NCBI GenBank assembly: GCA_021203065.1
Contig: JAJQBX010000005.1
Span: 1-37,633, forward strand
Direction: 5' to 3'
From: Oscillospiraceae bacterium
GTDB lineage: Bacteria; Bacillota; Clostridia; Oscillospirales; Ruminococcaceae
DNA: 37,633 nucleotides
Made by a program: the position numbers and the translations under genes
Notes under the pieces: generated by a model
What the model saw: the letters and a program-made list of their open reading frames with translations, nothing else
Databases searched by the model: none
Told to the model about the DNA's origin: nothing
In this document: in pieces, positions 23,986 through 31,915 of the stretch
How positions within the stretch are numbered: position 1 is the first letter of the stretch
Layout of the letters: the number at the start of each line of letters is the position of its first letter

Positions 23986-24867
23986 TTATTCTTCCGCTTC
24001 TTCGGACGCTTCGGTGTCCTCGGTGTCGGTCATATTCTCGATAATCTCCTTGCTCTGCTCGAGCTCCTCAAGTCCCTCCGTGGGGATGAACGATACGCCG
24101 GAGGACGAGCTGATATAGATAAGCTTTCCGGTTGCATCGGCATCAAGGTTCGCCTCGATTATTGTAATCAGATAGCGCATCTTGTATTCATAGTCGAGCG
24201 AGCTTCCGAAATCAATCTCGATTCTGCCGTTGTCATAGCTCATGATTATGTCGGTACGGTCGGTTATGTCTATATAATCAATCTTATCCGGGCAAATCTC
24301 GTCTATAACGTCAAGAAGATTCATGATGATTGTCTTCTTGTTCTCATCAGAGGAGGTGAACTCGTCGCCAAGTGAGACGTCTATAAGGTCTAAGCCGTAA
24401 ATCTGCAAAAGCTCCTCATTCGGCTCTGCCTGCTCTGTGCTCAAATATCTTCCGCTTCTGCTGATGACGGCATAGCGGTTTCCCTCGTACTGACAGCAGG
24501 CGAACTCCTCCGCTTCGGTTATCTCTATCACGATAGTCCCCGGGAGCTCTCTTGAAACGGTGACGTCGTCGATATATATGAGTGCTTTTTTGATTCTCTG
24601 CGCCGTCGCACTCAGGTCGATATTGTAGAGGTTTTCGCTGTCACTCAAACCTGCGGCGGCTAAGATTTCCGATTCGGAATAGCGGGAGTTGCCAGAAATC
24701 TCGTAGTTCTCAACCTTGAAAAAAACGGTTCTCGAGAGGATATAGAGGATAATAACCGAGACGACAAACAGCATAAGATAGTAAAGGGACATATTTCCAC
24801 GGCGTCTGCGTCTTCTTTTGCGTCTTCGCTGTCCAGCCTGTGGATTCGTCTTTACAACGTCCTGCAC
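23986..24867 (-). CDS. ftsQ: Cell division protein FtsQ/DivIB
   Basis: FtsQ (DivIB) is a bitopic membrane protein of the divisome that links FtsL and FtsB/DivIC to septal wall synthesis. The chosen GTG at 24867 has AAAGGAGG at 8-nt spacing; the first ATG is 25 codons later. Residues 1-24 are a strongly basic cytoplasmic tail (RRRKRRRRRR), residues 28-48 are the membrane helix, and the POTRA domain follows (FFKVENYEISGNSRYSESEI). The C-terminal tail is acidic (DTEDTEASEEAEE). It lies 16 bp after murA. Confidence 0.9.
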   Translation of the reverse strand: MQDVVKTNPQAGQRRRKRRRRRRGNMSLYYLMLFVVSVIILYILSRTVFFKVENYEISGNSRYSESEILAAAGLSDSENLYNIDLSATAQRIKKALIYIDDVTVSRELPGTIVIEITEAEEFACCQYEGNRYAVISRSGRYLSTEQAEPNEELLQIYGLDLIDVSLGDEFTSSDENKKTIIMNLLDVIDEICPDKIDYIDITDRTDIIMSYDNGRIEIDFGSSLDYEYKMRYLITIIEANLDADATGKLIYISSSSGVSFIPTEGLEELEQSKEIIENMTDTEDTEASEEAEE

Positions 24868-24883
24868 CTTGTCGTCCTCCTTT

Positions 24884-26143
24884 CTAAATCCTCTTTATAT
24901 CTGCTCCCACCGATGAAAGAGCGGTTTCTATGCTCTCATATCCTCTGTCTATATAGTGTGTGTTTAAAATCTCGCTCTGACCCTCAGCTCCAAGTGCCGC
25001 AACAACAAGTGCCGCACCTGCCCGCAGGTCATATGCCCGGGCTTTTGCACCATAGAGCTTTTTAACGCCCTCAATAACTGCGACCTTGCCCTCAGCCTTG
25101 ATATTTGCGCCCATTCTTCTCAGCTCAGGAGCAGCCATAAAGCGGTTCTCAAAGATATTCTCGACAATAACGCTTGTGCCGGAGGATTTACTGAGCACCG
25201 CCATCACAATAGGCTGGCAGTCGGTAGGAAATCCGGGATAGGGCATGGTCCTGACAGTCCTTACAGCCGTTATCGGCTTTCTTGCGCTTATAAAAATCTT
25301 GTCGTCATATGGATAGACCCCACAGCCCATCTCGGAAAAGACCGACATGCAGGAATACATATCCTGAGGTCTCACGCCCCCAAGCATCAGCTCGCCCCGG
25401 GTTATCGCCGCCGCACCCATATAGGTTGCCGCCTCGATTCTGTCCGGCATAACAGTATATTCACAGCCGTGAAGCGACGGGACGCCGTCTATCACGAGCG
25501 TCGAAGTCCCCTGACCTGTGATTTTTGCGCCACATTTTATCAAGTACCCCGCCAAATCGGCTATCTCCGGTTCTCTTGCGGCGTTTCTGATGACCGTTTC
25601 GCCAGAGCCAAGAGCCGAATAGAGCATTATATTCTCCGTCGCCCCGACCGACGGGAGCGAAAGGGTTATATCTGCGCTCTGGGGTCTTACTCCCGCAGTG
25701 CAGTCCAAGATTCCGTGGTCTTCCGTTATCCTGACGCCAAGCCTCCTGAGGGCTTCGAGGTGCAGATCAATCGGTCGTGGTCCTAACTCGCACCCGCCGG
25801 GGAATGAAAGCCGGCACCTGCCAACTCTTCCCAAGATAGCTCCCAAGAACACAATCGACGAGCGCATTTCGTGCATAAGCCCGTCAGAAACAATGTCGCC
25901 CTCAGCGTCAGCCGAATTGACAGTAACGGTGCTCCCCTCATGAGAAATCGTGCACCCAAGAGACCTGAGAATTCTCATAGCGGCAAAGGCATCGGAAAGA
26001 GATGCACTGTTATGTATCACGCTGGTACTTCCACACAAAAGCGTTGCCGCTAATATCGGCAATACACTATTCTTTGCTCCGTGGATTCTTAATTCTCCCT
26101 CAATTCTCCTGCCGCCCTCAATCAAAAGCCTGCTACTCTCCAT
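24884..26143 (-). CDS. murA: UDP-N-acetylglucosamine 1-carboxyvinyltransferase
   Basis: MurA transfers enolpyruvate from PEP to UDP-GlcNAc, the first committed step of peptidoglycan synthesis, and is the fosfomycin target. The start ATG 26143 has GGGAG 8 nt upstream, giving 419 residues. The catalytic cysteine is in FPGGCELGPRPIDLH, so fosfomycin could react. The N-terminal HGAKNSVLPI carries the lysine that binds substrate, and the C-terminal region DLRAGAALV is typical. Firmicutes often carry two murA genes; this is the copy in the dcw cluster, between murG and ftsQ, in the place often taken by murC or murB. Confidence 0.94.
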   Translation of the reverse strand: MESSRLLIEGGRRIEGELRIHGAKNSVLPILAATLLCGSTSVIHNSASLSDAFAAMRILRSLGCTISHEGSTVTVNSADAEGDIVSDGLMHEMRSSIVFLGAILGRVGRCRLSFPGGCELGPRPIDLHLEALRRLGVRITEDHGILDCTAGVRPQSADITLSLPSVGATENIMLYSALGSGETVIRNAAREPEIADLAGYLIKCGAKITGQGTSTLVIDGVPSLHGCEYTVMPDRIEAATYMGAAAITRGELMLGGVRPQDMYSCMSVFSEMGCGVYPYDDKIFISARKPITAVRTVRTMPYPGFPTDCQPIVMAVLSKSSGTSVIVENIFENRFMAAPELRRMGANIKAEGKVAVIEGVKKLYGAKARAYDLRAGAALVVAALGAEGQSEILNTHYIDRGYESIETALSSVGADIKRI

Positions 26144-26212
26144 CTCAACCGCTCCCAAAACATGATGTTATAGAGCATAATATGATGGGATGGGGATTTG
26201 GGTGACGGAAAG

Positions 26213-26304
26213 GCAGTTCGGCAAAGCCGAACTGCGCTATTTTCGGCGTTGCCGAAAATAGCACCCCTCAGGCACTTCGTGCCAGCTCCCCTTATCAGGG
26301 GAGC
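26213..26304 (-). repeat. Modular hairpin repeat, type A
   Basis: On the minus strand: GGCTCCCCTGATAAGGGGAGCT, the stem GGCACGAAGTGCC, CTGAGGGGTGC, then two further hairpins (GCTATTTTCGGC...GCCGAAAATAGC and GCAGTTCGGC...GCCGAACTGC). Between this copy and the next lie two more perfect stems, AAGTTCGCTTTGCGAACTT (26310-26328) and AGAAAGAACG...CGTTCTTTCT (26329-26352). The 332-bp murA-murG gap is almost wholly such hairpins and holds no gene. Confidence 0.88.
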
Positions 26305-26386
26305 CAATAAGTTCGCTTTGCGAACTTAGAAAGAACGATAAAGCGTTCTTTCTCTTGTTCTCTCGATGTTTTGAGGAATTTCTTAA

Positions 26387-26473
26387 GCCTCCCCTGACAA
26401 GGGGAGGGGGACCGCCGACGAAGTCGGTGGTGGAGGGGTGCGCCCCGCAAGGGGCGCGTCGGCGAAGCCGACA
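26387..26473 (+). repeat. Modular hairpin repeat, type B
   Basis: GCCTCCCCTGACAAGGGGAGG, GGGACCG, the stem CCGACGAAGTCGG, TGGTGGAGGGGTGC, then hairpins GCGCCCCGCAAGGGGCGC and GTCGGCGAAGCCGAC. It ends 2 bp before the murG stop codon. Confidence 0.88.
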
Positions 26474-26475
26474 AA

Positions 26476-27609
26476 TCACGCATTCAATACTTCCTCAATA
26501 ACCTCCCCTACCCTGTCGGACGTATCCTTAATATAAAGCTTCGCCGCATTGCGGGATAGCTCTTCAAGCCTCTTCGGGTCGTGGATCAGGTCGCTTACTG
26601 TCTGGATGAGAAGCTCCGATGTCAGGTCCTTTTGCTCGAACATTATCGCCGCTCCGGCATCGGAGAGAACCTTGCCGTTGTAGAACTGGTGGTTCTCGGC
26701 TACTATCGGGGAGGGGACTAAGATTGAACCGCAACCTACTGCTTCAATCTCCGTCAGTGCGCCCGCTCCGCATCTGCTTATAATCAGGTCTGCCGCCTCC
26801 ATGCAGGTGGACATGTTGTCGATGTATTCTTTTACTATAAAATCGGGATGCTCCGAAAGATTTACGCCGTTAGTAGTTAGCGACGCCGCAAAGCTTCCCC
26901 TGCCGTTTTTGCCGTAGGAATGGATGTGGCTCACCTTGACATTGTTTTCGCAGTACCATGCGATGAGGTCTGATACCGTTTCGTTGATTCTCCCCGCTCC
27001 CAAGCTTCCGCCTGTTGAGAGAATGCAGAGCTGATCCACAGGCAGTCCGAGAGCTTTCTTAGCCTCAGCCTTAGGGAGTCTCTCAACAAACCCATGGCGG
27101 ACGGGAAGACCAGTGACGACGCACTTGTCCTTTTCTTTTATGTAGTCCTTGGCACGCTCAACGGTGAGCATGACCCTGTCAGCCTTTTTCGCTAAAATCT
27201 TGGTAGTGACGCCCGGAAAAGCGTTCTGCTCGTGGATGACGGTCTTTATCCCCATAGCCGCCGCCTTGTGAACGATAGGCTCGCAGGCATAGCCTCCCGT
27301 GCCGATGACTATGTCCGGCTTGAAATCGTCAATAATCTTCTTAGCCTTGTGCCCCGACTCAAGAAAATACTTGGTTGCAACAGCGTTTCTTTTTAGGTTG
27401 TTGAGATTCACCTTACGCTGGAAGCCGGCAACCTCCATCGAGACGAAGCGGATTCCCTCCTGCTCGATGAGCTTTTTCTCGATTCCATTCGGTGTCCCGA
27501 CGTATAGAAATTCTGCGTCGGGGTGCTTCTTTTTTATTATCTCATATATGGCAATGGCGGGGTTGACATGCCCCGCTGTTCCTCCGCCGGAAAGTATCAC
27601 TTTTAGCAT
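26476..27609 (-). CDS. murG: MurG glycosyltransferase (lipid II synthesis)
   Basis: MurG adds GlcNAc from UDP-GlcNAc to lipid I, making lipid II on the inner face of the membrane. The 377-residue protein begins with the G-loop SGGGTAGHVNPA (residues 7-18). It has the HEQNAFPG motif, the second G-loop STGGSLGAGRIN, and the sugar-nucleotide signature ISRCGAGALTEIEAVG. The start ATG follows AGGAG, 17 bp after the ftsW stop. It lies in the usual ftsW-murG order. The long repeat-filled gap after it separates it from murA. Confidence 0.95.
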   Translation of the reverse strand: MLKVILSGGGTAGHVNPAIAIYEIIKKKHPDAEFLYVGTPNGIEKKLIEQEGIRFVSMEVAGFQRKVNLNNLKRNAVATKYFLESGHKAKKIIDDFKPDIVIGTGGYACEPIVHKAAAMGIKTVIHEQNAFPGVTTKILAKKADRVMLTVERAKDYIKEKDKCVVTGLPVRHGFVERLPKAEAKKALGLPVDQLCILSTGGSLGAGRINETVSDLIAWYCENNVKVSHIHSYGKNGRGSFAASLTTNGVNLSEHPDFIVKEYIDNMSTCMEAADLIISRCGAGALTEIEAVGCGSILVPSPIVAENHQFYNGKVLSDAGAAIMFEQKDLTSELLIQTVSDLIHDPKRLEELSRNAAKLYIKDTSDRVGEVIEEVLNA

Positions 27610-27626
27610 AATTTTCTCCTATCAAA

Positions 27627-28901
27627 TCAAATATTTTCGCACTGCCGGGAAACTCCCAAGATTACTCCCATCTCAACAAGCTGAATCATCAGAGCCGAGC
27701 CGCCGTAGCTGAAGAACGGCAGCGTCACGCCGGTGTTCGGGAAAGCATTGCAGGCAACACCGATATTAAGTATCGCCTGAATCCCTATCTGGAATGTGAT
27801 TCCCGAGGTTATGAGCGTTCCGAACTTGTCGGGAGCTTTCCTTGCGATTCTGAAGCCACGGTATATAAACAGTGCAAAGAGGATTACAACAGCCAGTCCT
27901 CCGACATAGCCGAGCTCTTCGACGATTACCGAGATAATCATGTCGTTCTGAGCCTCGGGAAGCCAGAGATATTTCTGCCTCGATTCGCCGAACCCCAAGC
28001 CGAACCATCCGCCCGAGCCGATGGCAATAAGCGACTGCATCGTCTGCCAGTTGTCGTCTGTGATGACTCCGTCGTCGACGGTGGACATACTCGTAAGTCG
28101 GTCGGAGATGTAGGAAAGTCCGCCCTCGCGCACGGTCGAATAGACCAGCAGCACCGCAACTCCTCCGACTATGATGATTGCCAGCATCTTTGCGATGTCC
28201 TTATAGGGGATTCCAGACAGCAGAACGACGCAGAGCCAGATTGCACCCATAATCAGAAGCCCCGAAATGTGCCTCTGCAAAACCATGTTGAGGCAGACCA
28301 ACGCCAGCGAGCCTAAAAGCGGCAGGTATCTTGCAAGAAAAGGCATATTCTGCCGTTTGGGATTTTCAAGAAGCTTCACGCACAGAAACGACGTGAAGAT
28401 AATGAGCACCGGTTTCATAGCCTCCGACGGCTGGAACGAAAACGAGCCTATCTCGATCCAACGCCGGGCACTTGCACTCTCCGTTCCGAAGAAGGAGGTG
28501 TATGTAAGAAGCCCCAGCATGGCGGTATATCCCAAAATTATTACGTTCGAATTCATCAGGATATGGTAGTCAAAGAACGAAACAAACAGCATCGCAACAA
28601 CGCCGATGATGGCGGCGATGCCCTGAGTTCTCACGAACCGATAGCCATCGTCATAATAGGTGAGACCCTCGATATAGCTCGCCGAAAAGACCATAATAAG
28701 CCCGTAAACGAGCATGACAATAACGATAACAAAGAAGACAGGGTCCATGCTTCCGTCAATAAGCCGAAGCTTAGGCTCACGGATCTTCTTGGCTTTCTTG
28801 GCTTCTTTCCGGGCTTTTCTGCCAGAGCCCTTGGTGACGGTAATATCCCTCGAGGAGCTCTCAACGCCCGAGCCGATTATGTAATTTTTTCTTTCAGCCA
28901 A
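27627..28901 (-). CDS. ftsW: SEDS-family peptidoglycan polymerase FtsW/SpoVE
   Basis: This SEDS glycosyltransferase polymerises lipid II with a partner class B PBP at the septum. About ten membrane helices are visible after a basic cytoplasmic tail (RKARKEAKKAKKIREPKLR). Signatures are FSASYIEG, the catalytic-loop region near QRHISG, and NIGVACNAFPNTGVTLPFFSYGG. There is no ATG before residue 52, so I favour TTG 28901 (MAERKNY, 424 residues), with GGGGGCG upstream. A TTG at 28916 is the alternative. The start abuts a heptamer repeat. Its partner should be the PASTA-domain PBP in the same cluster. It may serve vegetative division (FtsW) or sporulation (SpoVE); the sequence alone does not tell. 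Confidence 0.9.
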   Translation of the reverse strand: MAERKNYIIGSGVESSSRDITVTKGSGRKARKEAKKAKKIREPKLRLIDGSMDPVFFVIVIVMLVYGLIMVFSASYIEGLTYYDDGYRFVRTQGIAAIIGVVAMLFVSFFDYHILMNSNVIILGYTAMLGLLTYTSFFGTESASARRWIEIGSFSFQPSEAMKPVLIIFTSFLCVKLLENPKRQNMPFLARYLPLLGSLALVCLNMVLQRHISGLLIMGAIWLCVVLLSGIPYKDIAKMLAIIIVGGVAVLLVYSTVREGGLSYISDRLTSMSTVDDGVITDDNWQTMQSLIAIGSGGWFGLGFGESRQKYLWLPEAQNDMIISVIVEELGYVGGLAVVILFALFIYRGFRIARKAPDKFGTLITSGITFQIGIQAILNIGVACNAFPNTGVTLPFFSYGGSALMIQLVEMGVILGVSRQCENI

Positions 28902-28917
28902 AGCGTTCGCCCCCAAT

Positions 28918-28949
28918 AATTACGAATTACGCATTACGCATTACGAATT
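28918..28949. repeat. 7-bp-period repeat encoding the MraY C-terminus
   Basis: GAATTAC and GCATTAC units fill the ftsW-mraY junction. On the minus strand they supply the last MraY residues (IRNA) and its stop codon, and the copy lies immediately upstream of the ftsW start. Confidence 0.85.
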
Positions 28950-29953
28950 GACAACCACGTTGCCAAAACACCCAGCACGCCTGCCGCCAGAGTCACACCC
29001 GAGAACACCCAGAGAATCTTATACTCGCTCCAGCCGCAGAGCTCGAAGTGGTGGTGGATGGGTGCCATCTTGAAGACTCTCTTGTGCCTTATCTTGAAGC
29101 TTGCAATCTGAATTAAATCGGAGAGCATTTCAATAACATAGATGATTCCGACGAGCGGCATGAGAAGCTCAAGCCCTGACGCCATTCCCATGGCGACCAC
29201 TGCGCCGCCAAGGAACATCGAACCGGTGTCGCCCATGAAAACCTTTGCGGGGTGCAGATTCCAGATAAGAAATCCTAAGCATCCTCCTGCTACCGCCATC
29301 GAAAATGCGCTCATCTCCCAGTTGTCCAAAAGCACGAATATCAGTACAAACGCCAGCGAATAAACAGTAGTGACCGAGCCCAAGAGCCCGTCTACGCCAT
29401 CCGTAAAATTAACAGCGTTGACGAGTAAATAGATGCACACGCCCATCAGCGGATAGTAGAACCATCCAAAATCGACCTCTCCGATAAACGGGAACACGAC
29501 CGAGGTGGTATTTCCAAGGAAGTGAAGTGCCACAAGATAGCCGACAACTATCACAACCTGCATTACAGTCTTCGCCTTGACGCTTAAGCCAAGATTTCTC
29601 TTCTTGACCACTTTGATATAGTCGTCAATAAAGCCGACCAGCATGAAGAGCATCGACACTCCGACAGCCAGAAGTAGCTTCCAGCCTGCGTTTTCCGGTG
29701 TATCTATCATGTGTGCCGAGCGGTAAGCCTTTATGATAAGATAGCCGATCCAAGTGCATATCGGCACTGACAGGATAAACATAAATCCGCCCATAAGAGG
29801 CGTTCCCTCTTTTGACTTGTGCCAAGCAGGACCGATGTCCAGTATATGCGACCCTGCTTTGAGCTTACGTAGATACGGAATGAGTATCACCCCGAGAGCC
29901 CCCGCAATCACCGCTGACAGTATTCCGACTATAATGTTAATCCAGTATGGCAT
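28934..29953 (-). CDS. mraY: Phospho-MurNAc-pentapeptide transferase MraY
   Basis: MraY transfers phospho-MurNAc-pentapeptide to undecaprenyl phosphate, making lipid I. The 339-residue, ten-helix membrane protein has the catalytic aspartates FIDDYIK (near residues 107-113), NAVNFTDGVDGL, and the histidine motif MAPIHHHFE. The start ATG follows GAAGGATG. The last five residues (SIRNA) are encoded by the heptamer repeat, so the native C-terminus has been replaced or trimmed by it. In many clusters murF and murD flank mraY; neither is present here. Confidence 0.95.
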   Translation of the reverse strand: MPYWINIIVGILSAVIAGALGVILIPYLRKLKAGSHILDIGPAWHKSKEGTPLMGGFMFILSVPICTWIGYLIIKAYRSAHMIDTPENAGWKLLLAVGVSMLFMLVGFIDDYIKVVKKRNLGLSVKAKTVMQVVIVVGYLVALHFLGNTTSVVFPFIGEVDFGWFYYPLMGVCIYLLVNAVNFTDGVDGLLGSVTTVYSLAFVLIFVLLDNWEMSAFSMAVAGGCLGFLIWNLHPAKVFMGDTGSMFLGGAVVAMGMASGLELLMPLVGIIYVIEMLSDLIQIASFKIRHKRVFKMAPIHHHFELCGWSEYKILWVFSGVTLAAGVLGVLATWLSIRNA

Positions 29954-29980
29954 GGTTTTTCATCCTTCTTTGTGCTAATT

Positions 29981-30069
29981 GTCGCCCTGCGGGCGACGCG
30001 CCTCCCTTTGGTCGGCGCACCCCTCAGTCAGCTGCTTCGCAGCTGCCAGCTCCCCTTATCAGGGGAGCC
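29981..30069 (-). repeat. Modular hairpin repeat, type A
   Basis: On the minus strand: GGCTCCCCTGATAAGGGGAGCT, the stem CAGCTGCGAAGCAGCTG, ACTGAGGGGTGC, then hairpins GCGCC...GGCGC and GTCGCC...GGGCGAC. The terminal hairpins match those of the type B copy at 21211, so modules are shared between the types. Confidence 0.88.
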
Positions 30070-30097
30070 TTATTGCGTTCTATGAGAGTTTGCTAAT

Positions 30098-30184
30098 GGC
30101 TCCCCTGCCAAGGGGAGCTGTCGCCGCAGGCGACTGAGGGGTGTGCGAGCCTGCAAGGCGAGCACGGTTCGGCGAAGCCGAACC
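30098..30184 (+). repeat. Modular hairpin repeat, type A
   Basis: GGCTCCCCTGCCAAGGGGAGCT, the stem GTCGCCGCAGGCGAC, TGAGGGGTG, then hairpins GTGCGAGCC...GGCGAGCAC and GGTTCGGCGAAGCCGAACC. It faces the copy at 29981 in inverted orientation, so the two together could form a long duplex in the murE-mraY gap. Confidence 0.88.
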
Positions 30185-30186
30185 TT

Positions 30187-30218
30187 AATTACGCATTACG
30201 CATTACGAATTACGCATT
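30187..30218. repeat. 7-bp-period repeat encoding the MurE C-terminus
   Basis: Units GCATTAC, GCATTAC, GAATTAC and GCATT. On the minus strand this encodes the last MurE residues (MRNS) and the TAA stop at 30203-30205. Confidence 0.85.
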
Positions 30219-31657
30219 TCTTTCAATGCCTCAGCAACTACCTCACGCTCATCAAAATGTATCTTCCCCGTAGAAAGAATCTGATAATCCTCGTGACCTT
30301 TGCCGCAGAGGACTATGACGTCGTCCTTTCGGGCGTTCTTTATTGCCCAGAAGATGGCTTCACGGCGGTTGTCTATTTCAATATATTCCTTGAAGCCGGG
30401 GGAAAGACCGGCTATTATGTCCTCGATTATGGCGTGGGGATCTTCGCTTCGGGGGTTATCAGAGGTGATGACGAGAAAATCTGCGCCCTCGGCAGCCGCT
30501 TTCGCCATCAGTGGACGCTTTTTTGCATCCCTGTCTCCTCCGCAGCCGAAGAGGCAGACGATTCTTGTATCAGCTCCTGCGCTTTCACGGACGTTGTTTA
30601 AAATATTCGTGATAGCATCCGGCGAATGGGCATAGTCGATGATGACGGTGAAATCTCTTCCCGTCGGAACTACTTCGCACCTGCCCCTGACGCCGTTTAT
30701 CTTCGAGATGAGCGGAACAGTCTTATCAGCACCGATTCCCGCAAGCTCCAAAACAGCTATAGCAGTCATCGTGTTCGAGACGTTGTAGCTTCCCGGGAGA
30801 GGAATGTCGACCTTATAGCTCTTGAGGGCGTTCGAGTACCAGTAGGTGCTCTCGTGCGCCGAAAGCTTTATCATGTCGGCATAGAAATCGGCTTCTTTTC
30901 TTATCGAAAGGGTGTATTTCGGGCAGTCTATTTCGTTAAAGAGCCTCTCGCCATACGGGTCGTCGATGTCGATGACGGCATTCTTGCTCCTCGAGAAGAG
31001 AAGCTTCTTCGCCTGATAGTAGTTTTCCATACTGCCATGAACGTCGAGGTGATCCTGAGTCAGATTGAGAAAAGCCGAAACCTCGAAGACGCACTTTCCA
31101 AGCCTCTCCTGCTCAAGTCCCTGAGAGGAAGCCTCCATAACAGCATACTCACAGCCCGCATCGACCATTTCGCTTAAGAGCCCGAAGAATTCATTCGGCA
31201 TGGGTGTTGTGTTCTCAGCGTGGATGTGGCGGTCAACTACCTCGTTTCCGCATGTTCCTATGAGCCCCGCCTTGATACCGAGGGCGTCAAGAAGCCGCTT
31301 TATGACGGTGGTAGTGGTGGTCTTGCCGTTAGTTCCGGTGATACCGATGAGCTTGAGCTTACGCTCCGGGTTGTGATACCAGTTAGCCCAGAGGGTGGAA
31401 AGAGCAAGCCTTGTGTCCCGAACGACTATCTGGTGCTCCTCTCCGCAGTCATGCTCGACAACAAAGACCTGAACGCCCCTTTTACTCAGCTCCCCAACAG
31501 AATCATGCGCATCAAACTTAGCCCCCTTGAGGGCGACAAAGAGCGTCGACTCAGAAACCTCGTCCCTTGAGTCGGAGGAAATCTTGTCAATTTCGATATT
31601 CGGAATATCCTCCGGAGTAACGGTGCATATCCCGGATAACAGGTCGTATAGTTTCAT
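30203..31657 (-). CDS. murE: UDP-MurNAc-tripeptide synthetase MurE
   Basis: MurE adds the third residue of the stem peptide. ATG 31657 was chosen (484 residues, MKLYDLLSGI); the frame to 31729 would translate a hairpin repeat. Visible motifs are the N-terminal SSDSRDEV substrate-binding region, the ATP loop GITGTNGKTTTT, and TSDNPRSEDP. DNPR is the signature of the meso-diaminopimelate-adding type, so the wall is predicted to be DAP-cross-linked. The C-terminus ends in the heptamer repeat (MRNS). The gene follows the PBP gene after two hairpin repeats; murF, which usually follows, is missing. Confidence 0.95.
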   Translation of the reverse strand: MKLYDLLSGICTVTPEDIPNIEIDKISSDSRDEVSESTLFVALKGAKFDAHDSVGELSKRGVQVFVVEHDCGEEHQIVVRDTRLALSTLWANWYHNPERKLKLIGITGTNGKTTTTTVIKRLLDALGIKAGLIGTCGNEVVDRHIHAENTTPMPNEFFGLLSEMVDAGCEYAVMEASSQGLEQERLGKCVFEVSAFLNLTQDHLDVHGSMENYYQAKKLLFSRSKNAVIDIDDPYGERLFNEIDCPKYTLSIRKEADFYADMIKLSAHESTYWYSNALKSYKVDIPLPGSYNVSNTMTAIAVLELAGIGADKTVPLISKINGVRGRCEVVPTGRDFTVIIDYAHSPDAITNILNNVRESAGADTRIVCLFGCGGDRDAKKRPLMAKAAAEGADFLVITSDNPRSEDPHAIIEDIIAGLSPGFKEYIEIDNRREAIFWAIKNARKDDVIVLCGKGHEDYQILSTGKIHFDEREVVAEALKEMRNS

Positions 31658-31683
31658 TTTCTCACACCCTTTCGTGTGGTAGT

Positions 31684-31764
31684 TGTCGCCTGACGGCGAC
31701 GCGCCGACTGCGTCGGCGCACCCCTCCACCGGCTTCGCCGGTCCCCCTCCCCTTGACAGGGGAG
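31684..31764 (-). repeat. Modular hairpin repeat, type B
   Basis: On the minus strand: CTCCCCTGTCAAGGGGAGG, GGGACC, the stem CCGGCGAAGCCGG, TGGAGGGGTGC, then GCGCCGACGCAGTCGGCGC and GTCGCCGTCAGGCGAC. It lies just upstream of the murE ribosome-binding site. Confidence 0.88.
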
Positions 31765-31806
31765 ACTTTTTGTTCTTCTATCATAAGCTTTGATAGAGGC
31801 AGTTAT

Positions 31807-31893
31807 GGCTCCCCTGATAAGGGGAGCTGTCGGCAAAGCCGACTGAGGGGTGTGCGAGCCCGCAGGGCGAGCACGTCGCCGCACAGCGGCGAC
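31807..31893 (+). repeat. Modular hairpin repeat, type A
   Basis: GGCTCCCCTGATAAGGGGAGCT, the stem GTCGGCAAAGCCGAC, TGAGGGGTG, then GTGCGAGCCCGCAGGGCGAGCAC-type and GTCGCCGC...GCGGCGAC hairpins. It lies about 20 bp after the PBP stop codon. Confidence 0.88.
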
Positions 31894-31915
31894 TAATTAA
31901 GCCTTTCGGCGTTTA

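Noticed and set aside
26237-26483. Open frames of 60-80 codons across the murA-murG gap
   Set aside because: They arise from GC-rich hairpin repeats that lack stop codons; similar frames occur at every repeat copy.
30203-31729. Longer MurE frame starting at 31729
   Set aside because: The first 24 codons translate the type B repeat; the inner start gives the normal MurE N-terminus.
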